From positions 6,915,501 through 6,979,500 of the forward strand of contig NC_091677.1 of assembly GCF_042453785.1 (NCBI RefSeq): DNA of 64,000 nt, given 5' to 3'. This DNA is from Malus domestica. Lineage: Eukaryota > Streptophyta > Magnoliopsida > Rosales > Rosaceae. Within the stretch, counting starts at the first letter, position 1. Each line of letters opens with the position of its first letter. Shown here one piece after another: positions 1 to 10,778 of this stretch. A program made the position numbers and the translations under genes. The notes beneath the pieces are model-generated. The model saw only the letters and a program-made list of their open reading frames with translations, had not been told where the DNA came from and did not search any database.

Positions 1-2
1 GG

Positions 3-269
3 GTTCTCGAGCCTGAAGACAAGGCTGCTATTTCTTACAAAGTTCACGAACCGAATTCGGCTTACAATGTGCCGAATGTAATAACTGTAACACCTCACCT
101 CGCCGAGAAGGCTAATGAGATGACCTCGACCAACAAGGATTCGAAAACCCTTCTCGACCGAGACTTGGATAGGCAATCGACCGTTCTCGCCGCAGTGCTG
201 TTGATGCCAACGGAAGATACTGCGAGACCGACCGACTCTACGGTGACAGAGCTATCTATGCCGACTTAA
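3..269 (+). other. Partial open frame running in from the window edge
   Basis: The frame starting at base 3 is open from the window edge to a TAA at 267-269, giving about 88 acidic, Ser/Thr-rich residues with no domain I recognise. This stretch is richer in C+G than the flanking DNA, and the phrase CAGTGCTGTTGATGCCAACG occurs twice (about 196 and 291). The following 350 bp look like an LTR. It may be the 3' end of a retroelement frame, but this is inference and no function is assigned. Confidence 0.3.
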
Positions 270-379
270 GATATCACCGGTTGCTTCCACAGTGCTGTTG
301 ATGCCAACGGAAGATGTGTCAGCGAAAAAGGAAAAGAAAAAGATCTCAAGTTGCGAGAGTTTGCGCAGGGCAATTTTGT

Positions 380-740
380 ATTGATTTTTGTGGGGCTTTT
401 TCCATTGCTGAATGTCTTGTATTTATAGTAGCAGAACACCGAGCCCGAGTTCTAATCCTATTCGAACTAGGTTTCCTTCTCCGGATTAACGTTACCTCAA
501 TCAGTCCTATCTCTGCTAGGACTACGAATCTAGTCCTTAACTGAGCCGGATTCGCCTTCTAGTTTTACTGATCTCGTCGAGGGTCCCTATTGTATTAGGA
601 CTCGACTTGCACTCTGATTTAACCGATCTAGGCCTAGAAGCCCATGAGCTGAACGCCCCCATGACTCTCTCGCCGTACGTCTTCCCGGGCCGAAAGTGAT
701 ACCTCCCTCGGCCCAAACTGTTATTTTGGGCCCAAACAAT
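380..740 (+). repeat. Possible LTR fragment
   Basis: This C+G-richer block contains a TATTTATAG box near 419 followed by CT-rich, gene-poor DNA, and it ends near GGCCCAAACA before the sequence becomes strongly AT-rich. It directly follows an open frame that runs off the window, as expected for the 3' LTR of an element lying mostly to the left. No second LTR copy, PBS or target duplication can be seen in the window, so the call is tentative. Confidence 0.3.
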
Positions 741-2084
741 TATACTTCAATAAATTCTATTCTTTGATAAACCAAAAAAAAAAACTTTGGAGCCCAAAAC
801 TAAAAAGCACAATACTAAAAAACCCGAGCTGCCAGTTTCCTTTGCCGTCGCCGGAGCACCAACCAACCATCCACCAAGAACCAACTTCCCTTGTAGATGT
901 TGAAGATCCAACAAGGCAACAACCCAGAAATGAAAAGAAGAAGGCTCCATCTACCTGCAACAAGAACCATAAATATCCAAATCGCAACCACAAAGGAAAG
1001 GAAGCCAGTGGGAAATTCCACAAGCAGCAGTGCCGAGAATTGCAGACAACTGGATAATGGTGGTGTAAACACTCCAGCCGGAGCTCTATGCACCATCCGA
1101 TAAACCCACAAACGCGAAGAAGGGAAGCATTTACAAATATGAAATTTTTTGGGAGTGAAGAAGACTGAGCCAATTGGTATAGGTAGAAGATGGATTGATT
1201 AGAACTATGGAGGTGAAAAAACAGTAGGAAGAAGATGACGGGGAAGGTCTGAATTTTGACAAAGTTATTTACTAATTAATTACTTGATAATACTTGAATT
1301 CTCCCTGCAGACAACACTTTATCGTAGTAACAAAAAATAATTATATTTATGCGACTTGATACGGGTTCGATTTTCACTCATAGTACTCCTTCCCCTTCTA
1401 TAAGAACTAATTAATTAACCTATTAACGTTATCACTCTACTAAAAATCACTTGTATCCTCTCTTTGGATGTACTCATTCCCAAAGAGGAAATACAAGTAT
1501 TATTCTATTATAATAGTAGGATTTGTTAGACATAATTGTTTAACCCCCCCTAAGCAGGCTATACAAGATAATACATTTTCTAGTTCATCAACTATAAGGT
1601 AATAACAAATACAACTGAATATCCAGGTGCCATTAGCACATTGGTTTATGTTACATAAGTTTGCCATGTTGTAATAAGTTGGATTGAATAAGATTGGATT
1701 GCATTGCCACATAGGCTTGGTAATTATCACTGTACTAGTATACATACACTTTTGTACTGCCTTCGTTCATTAATTGGAAACTTTAGTGATTCCTGACTCT
1801 CTCTTACTTTCTTCTTTTGCTATTCATCTTTTTCTACAGAATTACAGATTTATAACTCTAATTCAGTACTGTTAGGATAAGGAGTGCTAATTCATTTGAC
1901 TAAAATACGTGTTGGTTATTTCTAACTCCTAGTAATCATTATTTCAGTGAAATTAATGAGGTAACACCAGCAACATCAATTTCCAACCCTTGTCACTTGT
2001 TATATATACATTTTGCCAGAACAACTCTGTATGTAAATGAATATTCTTTTTAGAACCTCAGTAGTACGAGTAAATTTTATTAAT
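741..2084. other. Intergenic, no gene recognised
   Basis: AT-rich DNA. A minus-strand frame at 757-1173 is open, but its translation is low-complexity (Trp/Phe/Leu/Cys-rich) and resembles no family. No RNA gene is seen. Confidence 0.6.
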
Positions 2085-2311
2085 AATATATTAACAACAC
2101 TTACTAATACTAACATATCGATACACACCAGTTTTGTTTTAATTAGCAAAGTCTAGCGATTTGAATCTTCAAGTGCATGCACAAGAGAAAAAAATGGACA
2201 ACTTCCATATTTGATAAGATGAGTAATTTAGATGGTAATAAATCAACACACAAATTATATCCTCGTTGATCATGAGAAGAAACTAGTTGAATCTAAGGAA
2301 TTTGGTAGAGG
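2085..2311 (-). repeat. 3' flank block of WIP1, duplicated at 4920-5150
   Basis: This block lies downstream of the minus-strand WIP1 gene. It is repeated at about 4920-5150 with small changes; both contain ACTAACATATCGATACACAC and GAGAAGAAACTAGTTGAAT. At the second site the block is followed by a WIP promoter and not by a WIP coding region, which marks a deleted gene copy. Confidence 0.75.
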
Positions 2312-2613
2312 GGGACTTGTTTGACTGCAAAGTCGATTAAAATTTTTTTGTTCACCAATGAAATTGGAAGGGAAAGGCATACAAATAATCCAAGGCAAAG
2401 AGAGAAAACAAAGGGCTAATGTTAATGTTGATCACATGATAAATTAGTTATCATATTAATTTTATATACATTACAGAAAATTCAGAGATCTAAAATTAAC
2501 GATCAATTTGTTGCGAAAAATTACAAATCCCTTCAGGCTACAGTCTACAAGTTGTTCAACCATGGCCAACGATTTCTTGCTTATCAAAATTGAAAGAGTG
2601 GTTGAATGGATGA

Positions 2614-2895
2614 TCAATTGGGACCCCAGCAGCTGAGGTACATGACTTTCCTGAGAGACTCCTCAGACTGCTTTATCTTCTCATCTTGTCTAACTTGAAT
2701 TGAGATCAAAGCAGAAGATGGGGAAGAGAACTTGTTGGCCTGGGAAAACGACCCAAGTTGGTTCTTGGCATGCTGCTGCAGTAATCTCATAGTATAATTC
2801 CACCTGCAGATCCCCTGGTCTTTCAAGGCCTCCACAACTCCAACACTTGCTGCCACTACCCAACCTCTCCTTGCTGCTGCTGATGAAATAGTCAT
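2614..2895 (-). CDS. WIP1: wound-induced protein family (DUF3774)
   Basis: Intronless 93-residue protein. Residues 13-35 carry the family core (VVAASVGVVEALKDQGICRW). A basic Gln/Ser-rich middle (about 36-70) follows, and the end has the conserved ESLRKVMYLSCWGPN tail. Length is normal for the family (about 85-95 aa). There is no signal peptide. In Arabidopsis, relatives are small wound- and stress-induced proteins or polypeptides; the biochemical role is not established. The start is the first ATG after a minus-strand TATAAAA at 3021-3027, about 130 nt upstream. It is the leftmost of six same-strand copies and differs from WIP2-4 by an MTISSAAARRGW N-terminus in place of MSSSSASKA. Confidence 0.9.
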   Translation of the reverse strand: MTISSAAARRGWVVAASVGVVEALKDQGICRWNYTMRLLQQHAKNQLGSFSQANKFSSPSSALISIQVRQDEKIKQSEESLRKVMYLSCWGPN

Positions 2896-3020
2896 ATTTT
2901 CTATCTGTATATATTTTTTAACAAATAACTCTTGATGGAAAATTGCAAGTGAAGAAAACTGATGTTTGTTTGATGTGTTTGAATTTTGATTTGGTGAAGA
3001 AAATGGTGAGTGGGTGTTGC

Positions 3021-3245
3021 TTTTATATGGAGTAACACTTCAACTAAATTCATGAATGTAGGAGGAAACTGGAAGCCCATATAATGTGGGAAAAACCATG
3101 GGAAGCCAATGGTTTACTTAGCTGGTCAGACTCACTCATTGACAGAGGAGACAAACTTAGGTTGGGTAGGACCAAGCAAAGGCACACGGTTTTCCTTTAA
3201 AAAAATCCATTTAAGCCTCAAGTATGGGAGGAGATACCACTTGTT
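3021..3245 (-). promoter_or_regulatory. WIP1 promoter with conserved WIP upstream module
   Basis: A TATA box (TATAAAA, minus strand, 3021-3027) is followed upstream by a block shared with WIP2-WIP4: GCACACGGTTTTCCTT, then TTAAGCCTCAAGTATGGGAG, then a CCACTTG-type end (about 3180-3243). Its survival in diverged copies suggests regulatory importance. No factor is assigned. Confidence 0.6.
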
Positions 3246-4090
3246 TTACTTTATGGAGCTAAAACAGGGACTCAGTTTTTTTTTTTTTTTTTTTTAAATA
3301 AGAATTAGAGATGTCATTGTTAAAAGAAGTTGAGATTTATATCATAAAACTAATTGGTATTCTAACTCGATTTTTCATAAGTACATGCAGGGTTTATTTT
3401 ATTTTATTTTTATGTGAGATTCTTCCCCCCAACAATTTTCCTAAATTAGAGAATGGTTATTAGAAAATATTTAGGTTTGAGTCTCATACTAAATGCCTAA
3501 AAGGGATAAAACCATGAAACAAACTAGTAAAGTCATCCAATCTCATACTAAATGCCTAAATTGCATTGGACTGGATTCTCACTAGTAAAGTCATCCAATC
3601 TGATTCAATCATGTTGGTTTGAAATTTAGGGATCCAAAACCATTAAAATCGGATCGAACCAGATTGGATCAGTCGGTTTGGGAGGTTTGAAAGGGATCTT
3701 CAACACCCCTACAATCGTGGCTAATCTTCTGTCCTAGTTCAGACTATGTTTCTATTTCTGTTCTTTTGATCTAATGGAAAGTTTTTGCTCCCTTTTCTTT
3801 TGGTATGGTTGGATGTTGCTAATTCTTCACTCTTTTGGTATGGTTGAACGTCTTGCCAGCGACCACGGAGGCAGCCACACTGGAGCAAACGAGATACAAA
3901 CAATTTTGTCTCAAATTTGAAAATCACCTAACTACGTTCAGCAACATTTCAAGGAAAGTGAGAGTATAATAGGCGCTTTTGTCAATCCATCATAGCACCA
4001 TTTTTTGTGGGGGCAATATTTAAACTTCAATTTCCATAAGAGCCCTTCTTCAAATGTACCGTTGTGAAAATAAAAAAATTCAACTCAATA
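3246..4090. other. Intergenic with poly-T and a small direct repeat
   Basis: A T-tract of about 20 bp at 3275-3295. TCTCATACTAAATGCCTAAA occurs twice, and ACTAGTAAAGTCATCCAATC occurs twice (about 3480-3600), as an imperfect direct duplication. No gene recognised. Confidence 0.6.
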
Positions 4091-4325
4091 GTGATCAGCA
4101 ATTCTCAGATTTATATGTTTGATTTACATGGCAATTGTCATAACATAACAAAATTTACATCAATTTGCCAGGACCTAGCAGACATCAATTGCCTGCCACT
4201 TACGATCCCAAACGATAGCCTTTGCTAATAACTTAAGGACCCCTTCATGGGGTGTTCCATCAGCAAGCGCTTACACAAAAACATGCAATCTTAATTTGCT
4301 CTTGTTTCTGTGAATGAATAATTGA

Positions 4326-4598
4326 TTAGTTGTTGGGACCCCAGCAGCTGAGGTACATGACTGTCCTCAAAGACTCCTCTGATTTCTTCATCTTCTCATC
4401 TCTCACTTTACTCAGAACTGAAGCAGAAGGAGAAGAGAGCTTGCTGTTGGCCTGAGAAAATGACCTCACTTGGCTCTTGGCTTGTTGGCCTACATATCTC
4501 AAAGCAGAGTTCCATCTGCAAATCCCTTGGTCCTTGAGTGCCTCCACAACTCCAACACTTGCTGCCACTATAGCCTTGCTTGCACTTGATGAACTCAT
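4326..4598 (-). CDS. WIP2: wound-induced protein family (DUF3774)
   Basis: Intronless, 90 residues starting MSSSSASKAIVAASVGVVEA. The VVEALKDQGICRWN core is at about 16-29, followed by a Gln/Ser-rich middle and an EESLRTVMYLSCWGPNN tail. The frame is open upstream to an ATG at 4682, but a minus-strand TATAAAG lies at 4691-4697, only about 10 nt from that ATG. Transcription would therefore start inside the extension, so I take the ATG at 4598. It matches the starts of WIP3 and WIP4, which are its closest relatives. Role as for the family: wound/stress associated, biochemistry unknown. Confidence 0.9.
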   Translation of the reverse strand: MSSSSASKAIVAASVGVVEALKDQGICRWNSALRYVGQQAKSQVRSFSQANSKLSSPSASVLSKVRDEKMKKSEESLRTVMYLSCWGPNN

Positions 4599-4690
4599 GA
4601 TTTCTTTTCTCTCCTTTGGGTATTCTGAATTCTTTTGGTAGTGATTGTGAATGTTTAAGTGTTTGATGAAGGATATGAGCATGAAGCGCT

Positions 4691-4895
4691 CTTTATATGG
4701 GAACTAGAAAGGGTGGGCCTTTCCACCAATTACTAGAGGCGGTTTAGAGTGTAAAGCCAATGGTATATATATTTCGTTTCTTGTCTTTTTGTCACACTCA
4801 TTACCACTAACTATACAAATGAGCACACGGTTTTCCTTATCAAATCCACCTAAGCCTCAGGTATGGGAGGAAACACCACCTGCTTTTGTTTGTTA
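4691..4895 (-). promoter_or_regulatory. WIP2 promoter module
   Basis: Minus-strand TATAAAG at 4691-4697. Upstream lies GGGTGGGCCTTTCCACC, then GTAAAGCCAATGGTATAT and AGCACACGGTTTTCCTTATC, then GCCTCAGGTATGGGAGGAAA. The same order is found at 5156-5345, at WIP3 and, more diverged, at WIP4. The central CCAAT on the plus strand is kept in each copy. Confidence 0.65.
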
Positions 4896-4919
4896 CAGTG
4901 AAAATGTGAATGTATATAC

Positions 4920-5345
4920 AGATAAAATGTCAATAGCATGTCAATAGTAACACGTATTAATACTAACATATCGATACACACTAGTATTTTTTTTTTTTTA
5001 ACAAATTCTAGCTACTTGAATCTTTAAGTGCATGAACCAGAGAAAAAATGGATAACTTCCATATTTGGAAAATGAGTAATTTTGATGGTAATAAATCAAC
5101 ACAGTAATTATATCCTCATCCATGAGAAGAAACTAGTTGAATGTAAGGAATTTGTAAGGGTGGGCCTTTCCACCAGTAACTAGAGGCGGTTTAGGGAGTG
5201 TAAAGCCAATGGTATATATTTCTTTTCTTCTCCTTCTGTCACACTCATTGCCACTAACTATACAAATGAGCACACGGTTTTCCTTATAAAATCCAACTAA
5301 GCCTCAGGTATGGGAGGAAACACCACTTGTTTTTGTTTGTTTTAG
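4920..5345 (-). pseudogene. WIP gene remnant: flanks kept, coding region gone
   Basis: 4920-5150 matches the 3' flank of WIP1 (2085-2311). It is joined near 5150-5156 to 190 bp that match the WIP2/WIP3 promoter module, starting GGGTGGGCCTTTCCACC. In an intact copy a WIP coding region and its UTRs (several hundred bp) lie between these two parts; here none remain. The simplest reading is deletion of a WIP gene body, or unequal exchange whose breakpoints fell on either side of it. Confidence 0.7.
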
Positions 5346-5470
5346 TGGGAAATTGTCAAACTGTTTCCAAGACAAGATAATCTATTCAGCTAAACAACTA
5401 TATCCTTTTTTTTTTTGGGATAAAAATTAATTAACTCAGATTTCAAAGATTTTAGATTTCATTTTTCTAA

Positions 5471-5613
5471 ATAGTACTATCCATACATCATTTTTTACCT
5501 TATACTCACTTTTATTAGTTTTTGTTCATTAATCTTTTTCATTCATTCGATCCAACAGCCGGAAATTAAGAGAGTGTATGAGAGGTAAAATTTGGTGTAT
5601 GGATAGCACCATC
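5471..5613. mobile_element. MITE-like foldback (TATCCATACA family)
   Basis: Inverted ends: ACTATCCATACATC on the left and TGTATGGATAGCACC on the right, about 140 bp apart. Its unit-B copy is at 8337-8480. Relatives with similar ends (TATCCACACA/TATCTACACA) lie at 28269-28404, 57087-57200 and 59697-59824. There is no coding capacity. Confidence 0.65.
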
Positions 5614-6639
5614 CTTCCTATAAATAAATATCTAAGAAAATTGCTACTAAAAATTACTTAGAAAACAAACTTCCTGAGAGAATAAATCTTACATCAAGTA
5701 AAATAAATCTTATTTGATAGTTTAAATGATTTTGGCATCTCTCCCTTATTGTGAGTTGTGTTCGGATGGATACTCACATTCTAATATGAAATCAAAGCAG
5801 GCTATGCACTTGTTGAGTCAAGGGTCTACGTGCCCACACGTTAGCTAATTAATATGGCCCACGTGTTAGACTTAAAATGACCCCACACTTCTTTGTCAAC
5901 AATTGCGAGATCATCAAAAAGTGGTGTAGTCTTTTCCTCGCGATGCCTTTATAGTATTTCTCCGGCTGGATTTGGATTCTCCGGGTGGTGTAGTCTTTTT
6001 TATGAGTTTGCAATTGCAGTATTTCTTATAGCATGAGTGGCCTCTCATTCCTGATCGAGAAATTTCTCATGTGGTTCTTCTTAAGCAAGGCTTCTTGTTG
6101 AGGAATAAATGTTATTATTCACTTTATGATGATACCTGCCTTCACTTCTTCGATTTTCAAGTGGTTCACCTTTTGATTTCAAGTGATTTTACCCTGAAAT
6201 AATTCTAGCCTTTCTTAAATTACTCTCAAGCATGTCCAGTCAGTCCAGTCATTTAGCTACAAGCTTCATAGTTAAATACTCCTGACTGCTCAAATAGTCT
6301 TAAACAATTTTAACTATCTGAGTAGGCTTAAATATTCTTAACTACCTAAACAGGCTCCAAATTACGTGTCCAAATAGAAATTACCTAACTACGTTGATAA
6401 ATTTCAATGGAAAAGAGAGAGTATACTGTATGCATTTCTGTCGCTCCATGTCATAGTACCGACTTTGGTGGGAAATTTTACACAATGTCAATGATTTCCA
6501 GGGTTCTTGCATTCTCTCCTCATCGCCCATATATTGCGTATGCTTGCACAGGCCTATAAATTTTGAATAAAAAACGTTTGGATACTGGCAAATTTAACGC
6601 TATTATAGGATGATAAATGTTCCACTCAGGACAAAGTAA

Positions 6640-7435
6640 CTAGTGGCTAAGTGTGTCCTCTGCGGAATCCAGGGTGAATCTACAATTCACCTTATCCGCG
6701 ATTGTGCATTTGCTAAGTGTTTGCTAAGTGTGTCTGGCTTGCTACTCCAATTGGTATCCCTCCTTCTCCGCCTTATGTCCTCTCGATGTTGGATTGGATT
6801 CTGAGTTGGACTTCTCACCTCAATCCATCGAACTTTGCTTTTGGTTTAATGGTGCTTTGGGCAATCTGGGGTGCACGAAATAACCATCTCTGGAATGACT
6901 GTATGGACTCTCCTGACATCATCGCTGCTTGGGGTCTCTCTTGGTGGCAAAAGTTCCAGAGAGTTGCTCCCCCCCCCCCCCCCTCCCTGAGACTCGCTAC
7001 TCGTCCCCAAGTCCCTCATAGGTCGTCCCGCCCTCCTGCCCATTTCCTTACAGCTAGGGGGTTTTCAAAACAATATCCTCGAGAGTGGTTCATTCCAGAT
7101 TGTGACGCTTCTACATAATTCTTCCAATTATTTGTCCGACATTGGACTCTTCCAACTATTTGTCCGACATTGGACTCTTAATTGAAGACTCGCGTGTGAT
7201 CCTGTCTTCAACCACTAGAGCTTATGCTACCATGTTCGTCGCCAAGTCAATCGTATTGCTCATCGCCTTGCACGGTTTGCCTTTACTTCAAGTTCGTCAT
7301 GTAACTGGTTTGAGAAACCTCCGGACCTCATCTCAAATTTACTGTTTGACGAAGCTGTTTTGTAATTGACGTAGGGCTTTGTAACTCTGTTTTTGAAATG
7401 AAATGAATCTATCGAGTACTTTTTCAGGAAAAAAA
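6640..7435 (+). mobile_element. 5'-truncated LINE, copy A (RT zinc finger, RNase H end)
   Basis: 3' remnant of an L1-type element. The frame around 6648-6900 has a zf-RVT-like stretch (KCVLCG...HLIRDC, then a VLWAIWGARN segment). Further on, about 7230-7370 reads as an RNase H C-terminus in another frame (HVRRQVNRIAHRLARFAF, stop near 7368). A 3' UTR and an A-rich tail near 7430 follow. It is damaged: an 11-bp duplication at 6710-6731, a 15-C tract at 6969-6983 and a 28-bp duplication at 7122-7179 break the frame. None of these is present in copy B. Confidence 0.8.
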
Positions 7436-7624
7436 ACAACTACTGGCTAAAGATGAAAAAAAGAAACGAGATCAAGGTAGAAATTCTCAGCAACAATTTC
7501 TGTTCTATATGGTGATTGTTACAACGAAACAAAATTTACATCAATTAGCCCCAAGCAAACATCATCATTTGCCGTAATTTACAACCCTAATCTTTGCTCT
7601 TGCTTTTGCGAATGAATCATTCAA

Positions 7625-7894
7625 TTAATTGTTGGGACCCCAGCAGCTCAAAAACATGACTGTCCTCAAAGACTCCTCTGATTTCTTGAGCTTCTCATCT
7701 CTCACTTTACTCAGAGCTGAAGCAGAAGGAGAAGAGAGTTTGTTGTTAGCCTGAGAAAATGATCTCACTTGGCTCTTGGCTTGTTGGCCTGCATATCTCA
7801 AAGCAGAGTTCCATCTGCAAATCCCTTGGTCCTTGAGTGCCTCAACAACTCCAACACTTGCTGCCACTATAGCCTTGCTTGCACTTGAACTCAT
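7625..7894 (-). CDS. WIP3: wound-induced protein family (DUF3774)
   Basis: Intronless, 89 residues: MSSSASK start, IVAASVGVVEALKDQGICRW core at about 9-28, Gln/Ser-rich centre, EESLRTVMFLSCWGPNN end. It is nearly identical to WIP4 (one Ser fewer at the N-terminus, plus silent changes), as expected for recent duplicates. Both share the Phe of VMFLSCWG where other copies have Tyr. The minus-strand TATATAAAG at 7986-7994 is about 95 nt upstream. Family role: wound/stress associated, mechanism unknown. Confidence 0.9.
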   Translation of the reverse strand: MSSSASKAIVAASVGVVEALKDQGICRWNSALRYAGQQAKSQVRSFSQANNKLSSPSASALSKVRDEKLKKSEESLRTVMFLSCWGPNN

Positions 7895-7985
7895 GATTTC
7901 TTCTCTCTCCTTTCGATATTCTGAATTCTTTTGGCAGTGATTGTGAATGTTAAGTGTTTGATGAAGGATATGATCATGAAGTGCT

Positions 7986-8190
7986 CTTTATATAGGAATT
8001 AGAAAGGGTGGGCCTTTCCACTAGTAACTAGAGGCGGTTTAGAGAGTGTAAAGCCAATGGTATATATTTCTTTTCTACTCTTTGTGTCACACTCATTGCC
8101 ACTAACTGTACAAATGAGCACACGGTTTTCCTTATAAAATCCAACTAAGCCTCAGGTATGGGAGGAAACACCACTTGCTTTTGTTTGTTT
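7986..8190 (-). promoter_or_regulatory. WIP3 promoter module
   Basis: Minus-strand TATATAAAG (7986-7994), then GGGTGGGCCTTTCCAC, GTAAAGCCAATGGTATAT, AGCACACGGTTTTCCTTATA and GCCTCAGGTATGGGAGGAAA, in the same order as at WIP2 and the orphan copy. Confidence 0.65.
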
Positions 8191-8336
8191 TGGTGGGAAA
8201 TTGTCAAACTGTTTCCAAGACAAGATAATCTATTCAAGCTAAAAAACTATATCCCCTTTTTTTTTTTTCTTTTTTTTTTTTTTGGGATAAAAATTAATTA
8301 ACTCAGATTTCAAAGATTTTAGATTTCATTTTTCTA

Positions 8337-8480
8337 AATAGTGTTTTCCATACATCTCTTTTTACCTCATACTCACTCTTATTAGTTTTTGTTCATTGAT
8401 CTTCTTCATTCATTCAATCCAACGGCTGAAAATTAAGAGAGTGTATGAGAGGTAAAATTTGGTGTAAGGATAACATCGCC
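8337..8480. mobile_element. MITE-like foldback, duplicate copy
   Basis: Counterpart of the 5471-5613 element within unit B. The inverted ends are more decayed (TTTTCCATACATC / GGTGTAAGGATAACATC). It was copied with the segment and is not an independent insertion. Confidence 0.6.
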
Positions 8481-9429
8481 CTTCCTATAAATATACATCT
8501 AAGAAAATTGCTACTAAAAAATTACTACGAAAACAAACTTATTGAGAGTATAAATCTTACATCACCTAAAATAAGTCTTATATGATGGTTTAAATGATTT
8601 TGGCATCTCTCTCTTATTGTGAGTTGTGTTCGGATGGATACTCACATTCTAATATGAAATAAAAGCAGGCTATGCACTTGTTGAGTCAAGGGTCTACGTG
8701 CCCATACGTTAGCTAATTAATGTGGCCAACGTGTTAGACTTAAAATGACCTCACACTTCTTTGTTAACGATTGCAAGATCATCAAAAAGTGGTGTAGTCT
8801 TTTCCTCGCGATGCCTTTATAGTATTTCTCCGGCTGGATTTGGATTCTCCGGGTGGTGTAGTCTTTTTTATGAGTTTGCAATTGCAGTATTTCTTATAGC
8901 ATGAGTGGCCTCTCATTCCTGATCGAGAAATTTCTCATGTGGTTTTTCTTAAGCAAGGCTTCTTGTTGAGGAATAAATGTTATTATTCACTTTCTGATGA
9001 TACCTGCTTCACTTCTTGATTTTCAAGTGATTTTAACCTTAAATGATTCTAGCCTTTCTAAATTGCTCTCAAAAAAGTCAGCCCGGTCACTTAGCTACAA
9101 GCCTCATACTTAAATACTCTTGACTGCTTAAATAATCTTAAACAATTTTAACTATCTGAGTACGCTTAAATATTCTTAACTACCGAAACAGGCTCCAAAT
9201 TACGTGTCCAAATAGAAATTACCTAACTATGTTGATAAATTTCAATGGAAAAGAGAGTAAACTGTTTGCATTTCTGTCGCTCCATGTCATAGTACCAACT
9301 TTGGTGGGAAATTTTACACAATGTCAATGATTTCCAGAGTTCTTGCATTCTCTCCTCATCGCCCATATATTGCGTATGCTTGCACAGGCCTATAAATTTT
9401 GAATAAAAAACGTTTGAATACTGGCAAAT

Positions 9430-10235
9430 TGAACGCTATTATAGGATGATAAATGTTCCACTCAGGACAAAGTAACTAGTGGCTAAGTGTGTCCTCTGCG
9501 GAATCCTGGGTGAGTCTACAATTCACCTTATCCGCGATTGTGCCTTTGCTAAGTGTGTCTGGCTTGCTACTCCGATTGGTATCCCTCCTTCTCCGCCTGA
9601 CGTCCTCTCGATGTTGGATTGGATTCTGAATTGGACTTCTTACCTTAATCTATGGAACTTTGCTCTTGGTTTAATGGTGCTTTGGGAAATCTGGGGTGCA
9701 CGAAATAACGGTCTCTGGAATGACCGTATGGACTCTCCTGACATCATCGCTGCTCGGGGTCTCTCTTGGTGGCAAGAGTTCCAGAGAGTTGCTTCCCCCG
9801 CCCTCCCTGAGACTCGCTACTCGTCCCCAAGTCCCTCATAGGTGGTCCCGTCCTCCTGCCCAGTTCTTTCGAGCTAGGGGGTTTTCATAACGTTATCCTC
9901 GAGAGTGATTCACTCCAGATTGTGACGCTTCTACATAATTCTTTAAATTATTTGTCCGACATTGGACTCTTAATTGAAGACTCGCGTGTGATCCTGTCTT
10001 CAACCACTGGAGCTTATGCTACCATGTTCGTCGCCAAGTCAATCGTATTGCTCATCGCCTTGCACGGTTTGCCTTTACTTCAAGTTGGTCATGTCACTGG
10101 TTTCATAAACCTCCGGACCTCATCTCAAATTTACTGTTTGACGAAGCTGTTTTGTAATTGATGTATGGCTTTGTAACTCTGTTTTTCAAATGAAAAGAAT
10201 CTATCAAGAGCTTAAAAAAATAAAAAAATAAAAAC
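9430..10235 (+). mobile_element. 5'-truncated LINE, copy B
   Basis: Same LINE remnant as 6640-7435 but less damaged. One frame, 9479-9841, is open for 120 residues with the zf-RVT-like Cys/His cluster (KCVLCG, HLIRDC) and the VLWEIWGARNNGLWN segment. The RNase H tail (about 10020-10158) and an A-rich end (10207-10235) follow. It lacks the 11-bp and 28-bp duplications of copy A, so those arose after the segment duplicated. Confidence 0.8.
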
Positions 10236-10415
10236 TACTGGCTAAAGATGAAAAAAGAAAAGAGATCAAGGGCGAAATTCTCAGCAACAATTTCTGTTCA
10301 TGGTAATTGTTACAACGAAACAAAATTTACATCAATTAGCCCCAAGCAAACATCATAATTTGCCGTAATTTACAACACTAATCTTTGCTCTTGCTTTTGC
10401 GAATGAATCATTCAA

Positions 10416-10688
10416 TTAGTTGTTGGGACCCCAGCAGCTCAAAAACATGACTGTCCTCAAAGACTCCTCTGATTTCTTGAGCTTCTCATCTCTCACTTTA
10501 CTCAGAGCAGAAGCAGAAGGAGAAGAGAGTTTGTTGTTGGCCTGAGAAAATGATCTCACTTGGCTCTTGGCTTGTTGGCCTGCATATCTCAAAGCAGAGT
10601 TCCATCTGCAAATCCCTTGGTCCTTGAGTGCCTCCACAACTCCAACACTTGCTGCCACGATAGCCTTGCTCGCACTTGATGAACTCAT
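10416..10688 (-). CDS. WIP4: wound-induced protein family (DUF3774)
   Basis: Intronless, 90 residues, MSSSSASKAIVAASVGVVEA start and VMFLSCWGPNN end. It is the unit-B partner of WIP3, with a coding sequence almost identical to it. The 5' UTR and promoter are more diverged than the coding region. The minus-strand TATATAAG at 10779-10786 lies about 90 nt upstream of the ATG. Same family role as its neighbours. Confidence 0.9.
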   Translation of the reverse strand: MSSSSASKAIVAASVGVVEALKDQGICRWNSALRYAGQQAKSQVRSFSQANNKLSSPSASALSKVRDEKLKKSEESLRTVMFLSCWGPNN

Positions 10689-10778
10689 GATTTATTTTCT
10701 CTTTGATCTTCTGAACTCCCGTAGTAGTGATTGTGAATGTTTTAAGTGTTTGATGAAGAAGCTGAACACCAAGAGCTC

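Larger units (their letters stand above)
5156..7950. repeat. Tandem duplication, unit A (about 2.8 kb)
   Basis: Runs from the orphan WIP promoter through about 2 kb of upstream DNA, a MITE, a truncated LINE and WIP3. Unit B (8004-10740) repeats the same order at high identity. The offset is 2848 bp at the left edge and 2791 bp at the WIP stop codons; the change reflects small indels, including two microduplications in the unit A LINE. Near 5862 unit A has a CCACGTG G-box core, which is CAACGTG in unit B. Confidence 0.85.
8004..10740. repeat. Tandem duplication, unit B
   Basis: Second copy of the 2.8-kb unit: WIP3 promoter, upstream DNA, MITE, LINE copy B and WIP4. Identity falls in the WIP4 5' UTR and promoter, which differ clearly from those of WIP3. 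The right boundary therefore lies near the WIP4 start. Confidence 0.8.

Noticed and set aside
757-1173. Minus-strand open frame of 138 codons
   Set aside because: Composition is Trp/Phe/Cys/Leu-biased with no family resemblance, and overlapping frames on both strands are equally open; likely chance.
4599-4682. N-terminal extension of WIP2
   Set aside because: The upstream ATG lies about 10 nt after the TATA box, so it would not be in the mRNA.
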